A stretch of 64,000 nt of DNA from Pseudomonas chlororaphis subsp. aurantiaca. GTDB lineage: Bacteria > Pseudomonadota > Gammaproteobacteria > Pseudomonadales > Pseudomonadaceae. Position 1 is the first letter of the stretch, and the number at the start of each line of letters is the position of its first letter. Made by a program: the position numbers and the translations under genes. The notes under the pieces were generated by a model. The model was not told the origin of the DNA. It was given only the letters and a program-made list of their open reading frames with translations, and did no database searches. Location: assembly GCF_013466605.1 (NCBI RefSeq), contig NZ_CP059162.1, positions 3,038,001 through 3,102,000 on the forward strand. The letters are read 5' to 3'. Shown here piece after piece: positions 25,728 through 33,458 of the stretch.

Positions 25728-26990
25728 TCAGCGCCCGAACCCCGCAGGCTCTCCCAATAATGCCTTTTGCCGCCAGGCGGGCGCGCTGGTGGGGAAAAGC
25801 ACTTCGGTCGGCCGCAAGCGCGCCATGCCGCATGCCGCGGCGATACGCTGGCGTTGCTGGCCCCGGACAAGCGCTTGCCGATAACTGCTTTCGCTCTGTC
25901 GCAGCCCCAGCACATAACCCACGCCCGCCTGGAAATCGCCTGCATGGGCTTGCCACCAGGCTGCGATCAACGGCGGGTCGGGCCAGGGCAGGTTCTCATC
26001 GGGGTCCATGGCGACATTGGCATCCTCAGGGTCGTCGTTCGGGCCGGCATCGAAGTCCGGCAGGTCCTGCAATTCCAGGTCGAGCAGCGCCAGGTCGGCG
26101 CCAGTGATCAGACTGAAGGCTTCTCCGGCGACGCGGGCATGCGACAGGTCGCTCATCTGCTGGATCAGCCAGGGCACGCTGACCGGATCGCCCAGCAGCC
26201 CAACCGCCTGGATGCCGATGCGCCGTTGCCCGGGGTTCTGCATCAACTGGCGGATCCAGGCGATGCTGCGCTCGCGCTGTTGCCAGGCCAGCAATACGCA
26301 GAGCGCGCGGTACTGGAATTCGCCCGCTTGCTCGGCGAACTGGCGCAGCGGCTCCAGCGCTTCCTCGTCGCCCATCTGCGCGGTGGCCCAGTTGGCCCAG
26401 AAGCGTGGGGCTGCCTCCTGATGCCGGCGGTGGGCACGAATCGCCGGCATCAGGTCACGACGGCGCAGCTCGCCGGCAGTACGAGCGGCCCGCGCCAGCA
26501 CGCCGGGGTCGGCATGGGAAAGCCCGGCCAGCAGGGCGGGGCCAGGGTCGTGGCGATGCATGCCACAGGCGGCCAGGCCGAGTCGACGGAACAGGGGCTC
26601 GGGGGAGGCGAGCATACGCTCGATCCAGGGCGATACCCGCTCCCAGTCGAGCCAACCCAGGGCCGCGGCCATAAAGCGCTCGCTGCCTTCGCGGGTGCGC
26701 ACCTGTTCGGCCAAGGTGGCCATGGCGGCGATATTGCCGGTTTCGAATGCCGGCACCGTGGCGGCAAATACCTCGCCCTGTGCGTGGGGGCCCAGTTGCT
26801 GCAGCACGGCGTCCAGTCCGGGTAGACCGGCGATGCGCAGACCATCCAGATGGGCTTCGATGCGGTCGTCGAGCTCGCCCAGGTCATCCAGGTCGTAATG
26901 CGGTGCATGCATCGCCTGATCGCGCAGAAGGGCGAGGAAACTGGCTTCTTCGGCGTGTTGGTCAATCATGTTTATTATCAGGGGCATCAT
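25728..26990 (-). CDS. TIGR02270-like HEAT-repeat protein of the T6SS effector island
   Basis: This ~420-residue protein shows helical HEAT-like repeats through residues ~60-290 (RRLGLAACGMHRHDPGPALL is one) and an IDQHAEEASFLALLRD N-terminus. I recognise it as the TIGR02270 family of unknown function, repeatedly found at the end of vgrG-linked effector islands. A start at ATG 26990 or 26987 keeps the family N-terminus; neither has a strong ribosome-binding site. It is the last gene of the island and lies 33 bp after the module 2 immunity candidate. It could help load or fold an effector, or serve as an orphan immunity protein; this is inference. Confidence 0.7.
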   Translation of the reverse strand: MMPLIINMIDQHAEEASFLALLRDQAMHAPHYDLDDLGELDDRIEAHLDGLRIAGLPGLDAVLQQLGPHAQGEVFAATVPAFETGNIAAMATLAEQVRTREGSERFMAAALGWLDWERVSPWIERMLASPEPLFRRLGLAACGMHRHDPGPALLAGLSHADPGVLARAARTAGELRRRDLMPAIRAHRRHQEAAPRFWANWATAQMGDEEALEPLRQFAEQAGEFQYRALCVLLAWQQRERSIAWIRQLMQNPGQRRIGIQAVGLLGDPVSVPWLIQQMSDLSHARVAGEAFSLITGADLALLDLELQDLPDFDAGPNDDPEDANVAMDPDENLPWPDPPLIAAWWQAHAGDFQAGVGYVLGLRQSESSYRQALVRGQQRQRIAAACGMARLRPTEVLFPTSAPAWRQKALLGEPAGFGR

Positions 26991-27022
26991 AAGAGTCCCG
27001 CAGGGAAATGGCTGAAGAACAG

Positions 27023-27820
27023 TCACGGGATTTTGTGTCCGAAGAAGTAGCGGATACCATCTTCGTATTTGCTGGAGTCAGGGTCTTCGAGGAAAGTCTC
27101 GATAGTAGCGGTAGCCGCTAGCGGCTGCAGTTTTTTCGCCTTGTACCAAGCACTACAATTTATTCCAGTCGCGGCTTCAAATTGCAGCTTCCAGCGCAAT
27201 GATGAAAAGTACGGAGATTGAATATCCTGCAAGATGAACCGTGCCAGATGAGAAACCCCATACCGTTCACCCTGTAAAACCAATGTCCGCTCGTCACCGA
27301 ACTTGTCAAGCAACTTCTGATGACACAAGATGACCGCATCCTCGTAGTCGTCTGCCTCAACGGAAAATAGTTGTTTACCAAGTAGGCCCTCGATGTAATC
27401 GGTCAGGCGCTCGGCCTCTTCACTGCCTTTGTTTGAAAGGTGCTTATCGAGGAGTATCGGGACGTAAGACAATTCGCTGCGTGCAGTCAGCGCGCCACAA
27501 AGATCGAAGACTCTGTGGAGATCCGGTTCGTTTTTCACGATCTCTGCGATCTTCGAAAAACAAGCGCTCGTTCCTGCGTCGGAGAGCAGCTCCAAGCATC
27601 TGTGATCAAGTGCGATGTCGTGGGTCTTACCATAAAGCTGAAGCACGACCGGCATCAACTCGAAGTCTCCCCGCTTGGCGCGATCAAGGGCTAGGGCACA
27701 CACGCGCCAAGGGTCGTCAAAGGGCGCGCGTGGCAGCTGGAGCCCTTCTGGCAGAGGAGGACTGCCAAGGTAACCCTTGCCATAATAATCGATTTGAAAT
27801 TGAAATTCGTTTTGTGACAT
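27023..27820 (-). CDS. Predicted immunity protein of effector module 2
   Basis: The 265-residue protein matches no family that I can name with certainty. It is acidic, lacks a signal peptide or membrane segment, and looks mainly alpha-helical, with HEAT-like stretches such as MPVVLQLYGKTHDIALDHRC. It lies 42 bp after the DUF4150 toxin gene on the same strand, the position of an immunity gene, and has the lower GC content common in toxin/immunity cassettes. A cytoplasmic immunity protein suits a toxin acting on nucleic acid or another cytosolic target. The function is inferred from position only. Confidence 0.65.
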   Translation of the reverse strand: MSQNEFQFQIDYYGKGYLGSPPLPEGLQLPRAPFDDPWRVCALALDRAKRGDFELMPVVLQLYGKTHDIALDHRCLELLSDAGTSACFSKIAEIVKNEPDLHRVFDLCGALTARSELSYVPILLDKHLSNKGSEEAERLTDYIEGLLGKQLFSVEADDYEDAVILCHQKLLDKFGDERTLVLQGERYGVSHLARFILQDIQSPYFSSLRWKLQFEAATGINCSAWYKAKKLQPLAATATIETFLEDPDSSKYEDGIRYFFGHKIP

Positions 27821-27862
27821 GACTTCGCGCTAGTTCAAGCGCCTCCTGTCCGAATGCAGCGA

Positions 27863-28903
27863 TTAGTTGTTGATATTGACCGTCTGAAAAGCCGAGAACT
27901 TCTTGTCGATTGCTTTGCACACATCGCATAAGGGATCTTTGCACTGGAGGTTGCCATTCTTCCCTGGTTTGCCGGGGCACCCTCCCGCGGACAACGGTAC
28001 CAAGTGCATGACTTCGCCGCTGCAACCGGTGTTTGCTTTGAAGGCGGCTGAATATCCAGTTTCAGGTTTCCCTTCCACTCCTCTCCAGGTGTCGCGGCTT
28101 TTTTTGGTAGCGGCGCTCTGCAAGGCTTGAGCGGCTGCGAGGTCGGGAGTCGCGGGTGGTGGGGCATAAAACACATGGCATGGTGGCTCTGGAAGCAGCT
28201 TGGGCTTCGGGTTCGAGCAGGTGCATCCAGGACGGGTTCTCGCCTCCTGCAACAGATTGGCCGCTTCTGTTTGCTTGGCCTCGACAGACTTGAATGCCAC
28301 CGCTGGTCTTGGGTTATTCCCTTTTGTCTTTTCCGGTCTTGCTTTGGTGTCGCCTTCTCTCCTGGCCCGCTCGGCATACCACTCATCTGCTGTCATCGGT
28401 GTTCCGCTCGCGTGTTCTTCTTCTCCACAGCAAGGGCACTTGTTCTGCTTTATCACTGCCTTTTGGGTGTTGGACAAGTTTAGGGCCGGAGATGGGGTAT
28501 TGGCTGTCGGACTGGCATGATTCGACGTGGTCATATCCGCATGTCGATCGATGTTCTTCCCTTCGAACAGCACGTCCATGGACCAGGAGACAAAATAGGT
28601 CTTGCCGGTGATGACGTGGGTGATAACCCCTGCGCCCTGGCTTTTCGTCGCCGCCTCGTCACCCAGAGGGGAGGTCTTGTAATAGGAGAGGTCCTTCAAC
28701 ATGACTTCCTTTCTCTTGATCTTCACCGTCTTGCTGCCCTTCTTCATGTCCTTGGAGAAGGATGTGTCGGGGTACGGCACCGGGATCGGGCCGGCTGGTG
28801 GGGCAGGAGGGGTCAGGCAGACGTCCGGAAAGGCGGCGATCACCTTGCCATCGCCGGCCTTGCAGGCGATCTCGTCCCCGTTGGCATAGACCTCACAGCC
28901 CAT
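27863..28903 (-). CDS. T6SS effector 2: DUF4150 PAAR-like domain with cysteine-rich C-terminal toxin
   Basis: Residues ~1-125 are a DUF4150 PAAR-like domain (MGCEVYANGDEIACKAGDGK, then FPDVCLTPPAPPAGPIPVPY and WSMDVLFEG), which should cap the VgrG spike. A proline- and cysteine-containing linker (residues 140-260, including KCPCCGEEEH) leads to a C-terminal region 265-346. There His300 in VMHLVPLSAGGCP, a GNLQ segment and CDVCKAID suggest an HNH-like or zinc-binding nuclease, though no exact family is recognised. The N-terminal domain parallels effector 1 at 32379 while the C-terminus is unrelated. It overlaps the ketosynthase-like gene by 11 nt. Confidence 0.82.
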   Translation of the reverse strand: MGCEVYANGDEIACKAGDGKVIAAFPDVCLTPPAPPAGPIPVPYPDTSFSKDMKKGSKTVKIKRKEVMLKDLSYYKTSPLGDEAATKSQGAGVITHVITGKTYFVSWSMDVLFEGKNIDRHADMTTSNHASPTANTPSPALNLSNTQKAVIKQNKCPCCGEEEHASGTPMTADEWYAERARREGDTKARPEKTKGNNPRPAVAFKSVEAKQTEAANLLQEARTRPGCTCSNPKPKLLPEPPCHVFYAPPPATPDLAAAQALQSAATKKSRDTWRGVEGKPETGYSAAFKANTGCSGEVMHLVPLSAGGCPGKPGKNGNLQCKDPLCDVCKAIDKKFSAFQTVNINN

Positions 28904-29987
28904 GGTTGGTCCCTCCGTCCTTTGGTGGACTAAAACGGCTCAGGGTTGCTGCTCTCAGGATGGTGGCCGCTCGGCTGCCTGCGACCGAGCTGGTCAGGCC
29001 CATAGCCTTCGTCCCCGGAGCATAGCCCTTGCGAAATGCCTGATCGGCAAGCACCAGTTGTGCAATGCCCGCAGCGGCCCCGGAATCGCCGATGGCCTCT
29101 GCCCAATGCCACAGCGGTTGTGCCTGTTTTCGGACAACCCGCATGAGCCGGCCCTCCATGAGAGGGAGTTCCTTGAACCCATACAACTCGCCGGCAACAT
29201 CCGACAAGCGCAGATCGATCTCATGCAGGCCGAGTTTTGCCTCGGCGAGTGCAGAGCGTGCGGCGGCGGTGAGGCCAAGCCCGAGCAATGGTTCGCCTGA
29301 AAGGATCGATGCTTGCTCCTGGCCGAAGCCGATCCCGATGACCTCGGCGTGGGTATCGCCCCAGGGCTCTGCCTGGACCAGCACGGCGGCGGCGGCTTCG
29401 CCGGGAATCACGCCGTCCCGGTTGGCTGGCGTCTTCAACCGGTGATGCTCATCCAGCCACTGGAGCGTCGTCGCGTTGAGCAGAGAATCGACTCCGCAGA
29501 CCAGGCACGCGGGGACCTGCTCCTGCTGAATCAACCGTCGTGCTTCATGCAGGGCCAAGAACCCCGCGGTGTGGCCCGTTGGAAACACCCGTGAACTGGA
29601 GGGATGGAAGTGAACGCCGAACGCGTCGTATAGGTGGTTCACGATCGATTGAACCAGGCCCGCGTTGCGGCTCCCACCTCCGGGGCGTTCCGGTTCGGCC
29701 AGGCACAGGAGCAGCGGTATCTGGTCCCAGGGCATATCGGGTGGCCCGTGCAGCAGATCCGCCAGCGCCTGGCTCAGCAATTCATTCAAACGAGAGGCGC
29801 GTGGCAGCGTCCAGTCCAGGCCGGGCACCATGGCGCCAACGATGGGTTCGCATGAGTTGTCGAGGTAGGGCAGGTTTTCCAAGGCTGAGAGGCCGGCGCG
29901 TTTGGCCGCGCAGGCGCTGGCGGCACTCAGGCCGACAGGACAGGCCATACCGCTGCTCGTTATGAATATGTTGTTATTCCTATGCAT
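28893..29987 (-). CDS. Ketosynthase-fold protein lacking catalytic residues (module 2)
   Basis: The 364-residue protein has the thiolase/beta-ketoacyl-synthase fold outline (ITSSGMACPVGLSAASACAA at the start, GVDSLL and PGEAAAAVLV later). By motif alignment with FabF, the nucleophilic Cys is His139 (PTGHTAG) and both catalytic histidines are absent (LSDVAGELYGFKE and IGDSGAAAG in place of the HGT and GH motifs). It is probably a non-catalytic scaffold or adaptor. It resembles PA0098 in the P. aeruginosa vgrG1b-tse7 island by position. It lies between the DUF2169 gene and the toxin gene and should be coexpressed with them. Confidence 0.8.
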   Translation of the reverse strand: MHRNNNIFITSSGMACPVGLSAASACAAKRAGLSALENLPYLDNSCEPIVGAMVPGLDWTLPRASRLNELLSQALADLLHGPPDMPWDQIPLLLCLAEPERPGGGSRNAGLVQSIVNHLYDAFGVHFHPSSSRVFPTGHTAGFLALHEARRLIQQEQVPACLVCGVDSLLNATTLQWLDEHHRLKTPANRDGVIPGEAAAAVLVQAEPWGDTHAEVIGIGFGQEQASILSGEPLLGLGLTAAARSALAEAKLGLHEIDLRLSDVAGELYGFKELPLMEGRLMRVVRKQAQPLWHWAEAIGDSGAAAGIAQLVLADQAFRKGYAPGTKAMGLTSSVAGSRAATILRAATLSRFSPPKDGGTNHGL

Positions 29988-29989
29988 GA

Positions 29990-31135
29990 TCAGTCATCGT
30001 CCAGGTCGTTCGGATGGCGCGTTGTTTTTGACCACTCGACGACTTCGGCCAGTGACTTGAACCGGCGCTTCCCGCGCATGCGTTCGTCCCTGGCCCGATC
30101 AAGCATCATTTGCCGGCAGCTTGTCCCGAGCTTGACTTGCGATACTTCATGGATGTTGCGTCGCAGCGGAATAGATGCCCGCCACACCAGGGTCAGCCGT
30201 CCTTCGTCCGGCTCCAGCAGCACGGTATCGACGACGGCCGGAACCTCGGTGATCCGATCTTCCCGGGAGAGGAACAGGACAGGTAGACGAAGATCGGCCG
30301 GAAGCCTGAACGCTGTCCTGCCTTGACGGGTCAGGTTCATCAGCGCCACATCCTCACCTCCGTGGGGATAGTCGATCTGCTGGTCCTCCGGGGCGCTTTG
30401 GAAGTAGCGGGTGTCAAAGTCTGCCGGTAGAAACGGGAATTGATGATCCAGCCACTTCTGATCGTAGGTACCCGCCCACCGTATGCGTTGTTGCCAAGCG
30501 CGACCGATCGGACCGAATGCCATGGGTCTATAGCCGCCTTGCGGCTGGGTTACAGGATTGTCCAGTTCCTCGGTGTTGGGTAGCGGCTTGCCATGCAGTT
30601 GTGCCGCAGTAGCCTTGGGGTGAAAACCGACGCCAGCGTGGTTCAGTGGGTACCAGCGGTGCTTGGCTGGGTCTTGATGTGTTCGGTCGACTCCCCCGTA
30701 GGCGTTGTTGTAGCTGATTGGCAACGTAGTGAACGGCTGAGGTGTGGCGGGCGAGGCTGATAGCAGCCCTGCCTCGTACGCGCGAGGCCCCACCACCTTG
30801 AATGCTTTGATGAGGGAGCCCGCCTTGATCGCGACGGTAACGGCGGTTGCCGGCTTCCCGTGCGGGGCATGGCAACTCCCATTGAGCAGTACGTCACAGC
30901 GGGGCTTGCCAGGTGCGAAGTCATTCTCGTACAGCGGTGCCGATGAACCGGGCTCGCCAGTGAAGATGTCCGTCATCACCAAGGGACGCTGATCTTCCAG
31001 CAGTTGCGGTTCCCGCTCTGGACGGTCGGGAATGGCATAGGTTCCCTTCGCCACGACCACGAGCCACTCGCGGCCGACCTTGTCGGTGGAGGTCGTATAG
31101 CCGGCTACCAGCTTAGTGGTGTTGAGCAGTTCCAT
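29990..31135 (-). CDS. DUF2169-family T6SS adaptor (module 2)
   Basis: The 381-residue protein is a DUF2169 member (MELLNTTKLVAGYTTSTDKVG, WLVVVAKGTYAIPD, DFAPGKPRCDVLL, FLPADFDTRYFQSAPEDQQ). Such proteins are encoded with DUF4150 PAAR-like effectors and are thought to help load them onto VgrG. It is a diverged paralogue of the product at 34495. ATG 31135 has no clear ribosome-binding site. The reading frame is open upstream into the decayed DUF6484 remnant without an alternative start. It has a 2-nt gap to the ketosynthase-like gene. Confidence 0.88.
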   Translation of the reverse strand: MELLNTTKLVAGYTTSTDKVGREWLVVVAKGTYAIPDRPEREPQLLEDQRPLVMTDIFTGEPGSSAPLYENDFAPGKPRCDVLLNGSCHAPHGKPATAVTVAIKAGSLIKAFKVVGPRAYEAGLLSASPATPQPFTTLPISYNNAYGGVDRTHQDPAKHRWYPLNHAGVGFHPKATAAQLHGKPLPNTEELDNPVTQPQGGYRPMAFGPIGRAWQQRIRWAGTYDQKWLDHQFPFLPADFDTRYFQSAPEDQQIDYPHGGEDVALMNLTRQGRTAFRLPADLRLPVLFLSREDRITEVPAVVDTVLLEPDEGRLTLVWRASIPLRRNIHEVSQVKLGTSCRQMMLDRARDERMRGKRRFKSLAEVVEWSKTTRHPNDLDDD

Positions 31136-31150
31136 GCGTGTGGTGCCTCG

Positions 31151-31243
31151 GTTGATCTGCAGCGAACCGCCGCTGATGCGGTTCGCCCCTCAGGAGCGGC
31201 TGGACAGGTGGGCATCCAGGGTGATCGCCTGGCCTGCGCTGGG
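31151..31243 (-). pseudogene. Remnant of a DUF6484-like gene 3' end, with in-frame stop
   Basis: Read on the minus strand this segment encodes HLSSRS-stop-GANRISGG and then SLQIN, matching the C-terminus of the intact gene at 35623 (YLSSRSSGVNRIKGG, then SVQIN) both in protein and in DNA. A TGA at 31192-31190 interrupts it. The stop codon of the intact gene is absent here, so the frame runs on into the DUF2169 start. Upstream the homology fades into Pro/Ala-rich coding-like sequence. The rest of the 329-bp gap 31136-31464 holds no supported gene. Confidence 0.75.
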
Positions 31244-31464
31244 CGCGCCGCTGGTCGCCGTCGGCGCGGGTTTCGCTGCTGGTTGTCCAGGGGCGAGAGT
31301 GGCTGACGCTCATCGCGCGGCGCACGCCCGACAGGGTGGCGCATGGGCGGGAGGCAGGACGCGCGCTCCCTGACTCGTTCGAGCCCAGCGCAGGTGACGG
31401 GTAGGCCCATTCTGTGTCCGTCGACGCCGCGCGGCTGCGGGAACTGCGCGTAGTCGACATGGAT

Positions 31465-32358
31465 TCAGTAGGCGGGATCATTGTAATCAACCGGCGTCCA
31501 GTTCTTGCCGTCCGAGGTAAATGCCAGATGCCGATTGCCGACCGACCAAAGAACGCCATCGCCTGCTGACAAAAAAGACGCCGACCCTATTCCGTCAGAT
31601 CCAATAGCGGCTTGCTCGAGGCGTTCATCCGCTAGCTTGAAGACTGCTTTGGAGGAGGAAACGAACACATCGTCATTCAAGCTTTCCACTCCCCAGAGGT
31701 CATCGCTGAAGTCGCCCAGATCGATGACTTCCCATCGGTCTTCCCTTCCGGCAAGAACCACACCGGCTTGCCCAACGATATAGGTCTTGCCATTGGGCGC
31801 GCAGTGAACACGTTGCAGGGCAACGGAGGTCGGGCTGTCTATGGGCTGCCATTGCGCGCCGTTGAATAGCCATATTTCACCATCCAAGCCCACCGCATAG
31901 ATTTCATTCGCCGAGTATCCATCGATGGAGTTGAATCCCTTGATACCCCCTCTGTTGAGAATTGGGGCGCTGAGCGGTAGCCAATCACCGGAACTGCTAC
32001 GCCGATAGACCTGTCGCTGCATACCCGCGACGTAATTGCTACCCGCGATAACCCGCATGTCACGCAGTGGACCAGTTTCCCTTGGGCCAGTGACGGACTC
32101 ATGGGTCTTGGCACCACCCTGGAATACATGAATGTCGCCATCCAGGCCCATGCAGAACAGTGTCAGTGGGCTAGCGAAGGCAGTGATGGCGGTAGCCGTC
32201 CAATCGATCATGAAATGCGCAAACGCACCGTTTTTCCAACGGATAACCTTGGTATGGCCGATATCCTGATTATTCAAATCGGTTATCTGGGCGGTGATAA
32301 ATACCAAGTCTTTCCTGATGACGGTGCACTCCGAAAATGTAACTGCCCCGTTATTCAT
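31465..32358 (-). CDS. Predicted beta-propeller immunity protein for effector 1 (Tsi7-like)
   Basis: The 297-residue protein has repeated short beta-rich units with W-x-P or G-x-I-W-x-F signatures (GLDGDIHVFQGGAK, VGLDGEIWLFNGAQWQPID, SVGNRHLAFTSDGKNWTPVD), suggesting a propeller of about five or six blades. It has no signal peptide and follows the GHH2 toxin gene by 20 bp, with GGAG before the ATG. In P. aeruginosa the immunity gene tsi7 (PA0100) holds the same place after tse7. GC content is visibly below that of the core T6SS genes. The fold and role are inferred; no enzyme motif is seen. Confidence 0.72.
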   Translation of the reverse strand: MNNGAVTFSECTVIRKDLVFITAQITDLNNQDIGHTKVIRWKNGAFAHFMIDWTATAITAFASPLTLFCMGLDGDIHVFQGGAKTHESVTGPRETGPLRDMRVIAGSNYVAGMQRQVYRRSSSGDWLPLSAPILNRGGIKGFNSIDGYSANEIYAVGLDGEIWLFNGAQWQPIDSPTSVALQRVHCAPNGKTYIVGQAGVVLAGREDRWEVIDLGDFSDDLWGVESLNDDVFVSSSKAVFKLADERLEQAAIGSDGIGSASFLSAGDGVLWSVGNRHLAFTSDGKNWTPVDYNDPAY

Positions 32359-32378
32359 ATGAGTACTCCATGAGGTTC

Positions 32379-33458
32379 TCAGCCATCGAGGTCCATCAAC
32401 TGTTCTGCGCCATATTCCTTTTGTTCGTCGTTGAGGGGAGACCTGTCGGCACGCAACGGCGTCTTGTTATCGGTGACGCCGACTTGTTTGTGATAATTGT
32501 CCATTTGAGCTTCAAGGCATTCTTTTTTACAGGGCTTGCCGTCTTTACCCGAAGCAGGGAAGGTCTTTTGATGCGCAAATACTGCGCTTTCCTTGGCTGC
32601 GCCATAGTTCCACGCATTGTCCTTGCCCCCCATCTGAGAGCGTGGGCCATCGGCATCCATGGCTCCCTTCTCGGCAGTGTTCTGAATGGCATGCATCTGA
32701 CCATGTGTCTCTTTGTAGCGGGAGCCAGTGACACAGACACAAGGTGCACGCGTATCGTCATAGCTCTTGAATTCCTCCAGGCGTTTTTTCGAGGTACGCC
32801 CCCCGGCCTCGGTAAAACAATGAACTTCGATCAAGTGGTGAGGCGTCTCGCCTTCGCAACAGCCCTGTTGGTTTTCGGTCGAGCGTGGGGTATGAGGAAC
32901 CAGCATGCATTTCTTGGCGCGCTGGCAATCGTCGTTCTTGCAATCTTTGTCATGATCGCCAGAGCATTTGTCTTCGACTTCCTTGCGCTCGTCTTCGCAA
33001 CCCTTGCCGGGCGGACCGCCGGCAACCTCGTCGAGATACGGCCAGGTGGGCGTGTTGCCAGGGTACGACGCATGATTGTGGGTGGTCATATCCAGGTTTC
33101 TGACTATGTTCTCGCCTTCGAACTTCACATCCATGGACCAGGAAGTGAAGTAGACCTTGCCTTTGATTTTGCTAGTGACTACCCCTTTCTTCGGGGCACA
33201 GCCTGCTTCGTCGCCATAGCTGGTCTTGAAGTAACTCTTGTTCTTCAGCATCACCTCTTTACGGGTGATCTTCACCGTCCGACTGCCCCTGGTGGTGTCC
33301 TTGGCCATACCGGTATTGGGGTAGGGGATGGGCACCCCTGTCGGTGTCGGCGGAGCCTGGGGCGGGGTGAAGCAGACGTCCGGGAAGCAGGCGACGGACT
33401 TGCCATCGGCCGCCTTGCAGGAAATCTCCATGTCGTTGGCGAAAACCTGGTTGCCCAT
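32379..33458 (-). CDS. T6SS effector 1: DUF4150 PAAR-like domain with Tox-GHH2-like nuclease (Tse7-like)
   Basis: Residues ~1-130 form a DUF4150 PAAR-like domain (MGNQVFANDMEISCKAADGK, FPDVCFTPPQAP, YFTSWSMDVKFEG). Residues ~200-330 resemble Tox-GHH2, with His207-His208 in ETPHHLIEVHCF and the APCVCVTG and THGQMHAIQN segments (His252, His256). The same plan is found in P. aeruginosa Tse7 (PA0099), a DNA-degrading effector. The linker is cysteine-rich (residues 154-201) and may bind zinc. The start overlaps the stop of the ketosynthase-like gene by 1 nt (TGATG). GC content is lower in the C-terminal half. Delivery on the adjacent VgrG is expected. Confidence 0.87.
   Translation of the reverse strand: MGNQVFANDMEISCKAADGKSVACFPDVCFTPPQAPPTPTGVPIPYPNTGMAKDTTRGSRTVKITRKEVMLKNKSYFKTSYGDEAGCAPKKGVVTSKIKGKVYFTSWSMDVKFEGENIVRNLDMTTHNHASYPGNTPTWPYLDEVAGGPPGKGCEDERKEVEDKCSGDHDKDCKNDDCQRAKKCMLVPHTPRSTENQQGCCEGETPHHLIEVHCFTEAGGRTSKKRLEEFKSYDDTRAPCVCVTGSRYKETHGQMHAIQNTAEKGAMDADGPRSQMGGKDNAWNYGAAKESAVFAHQKTFPASGKDGKPCKKECLEAQMDNYHKQVGVTDNKTPLRADRSPLNDEQKEYGAEQLMDLDG

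Noticed and set aside
27835..28520. Several open frames on both strands within effector 2
   Set aside because: They lie wholly inside the DUF4150 toxin gene, whose N-terminal domain is clear, and have no ribosome-binding sites.
31113..31559. Minus-strand open frame of 148 codons between the modules
   Set aside because: It is out of frame with the DUF6484 remnant, overlaps the real immunity gene at 31465, and has a shadow-like basic composition.
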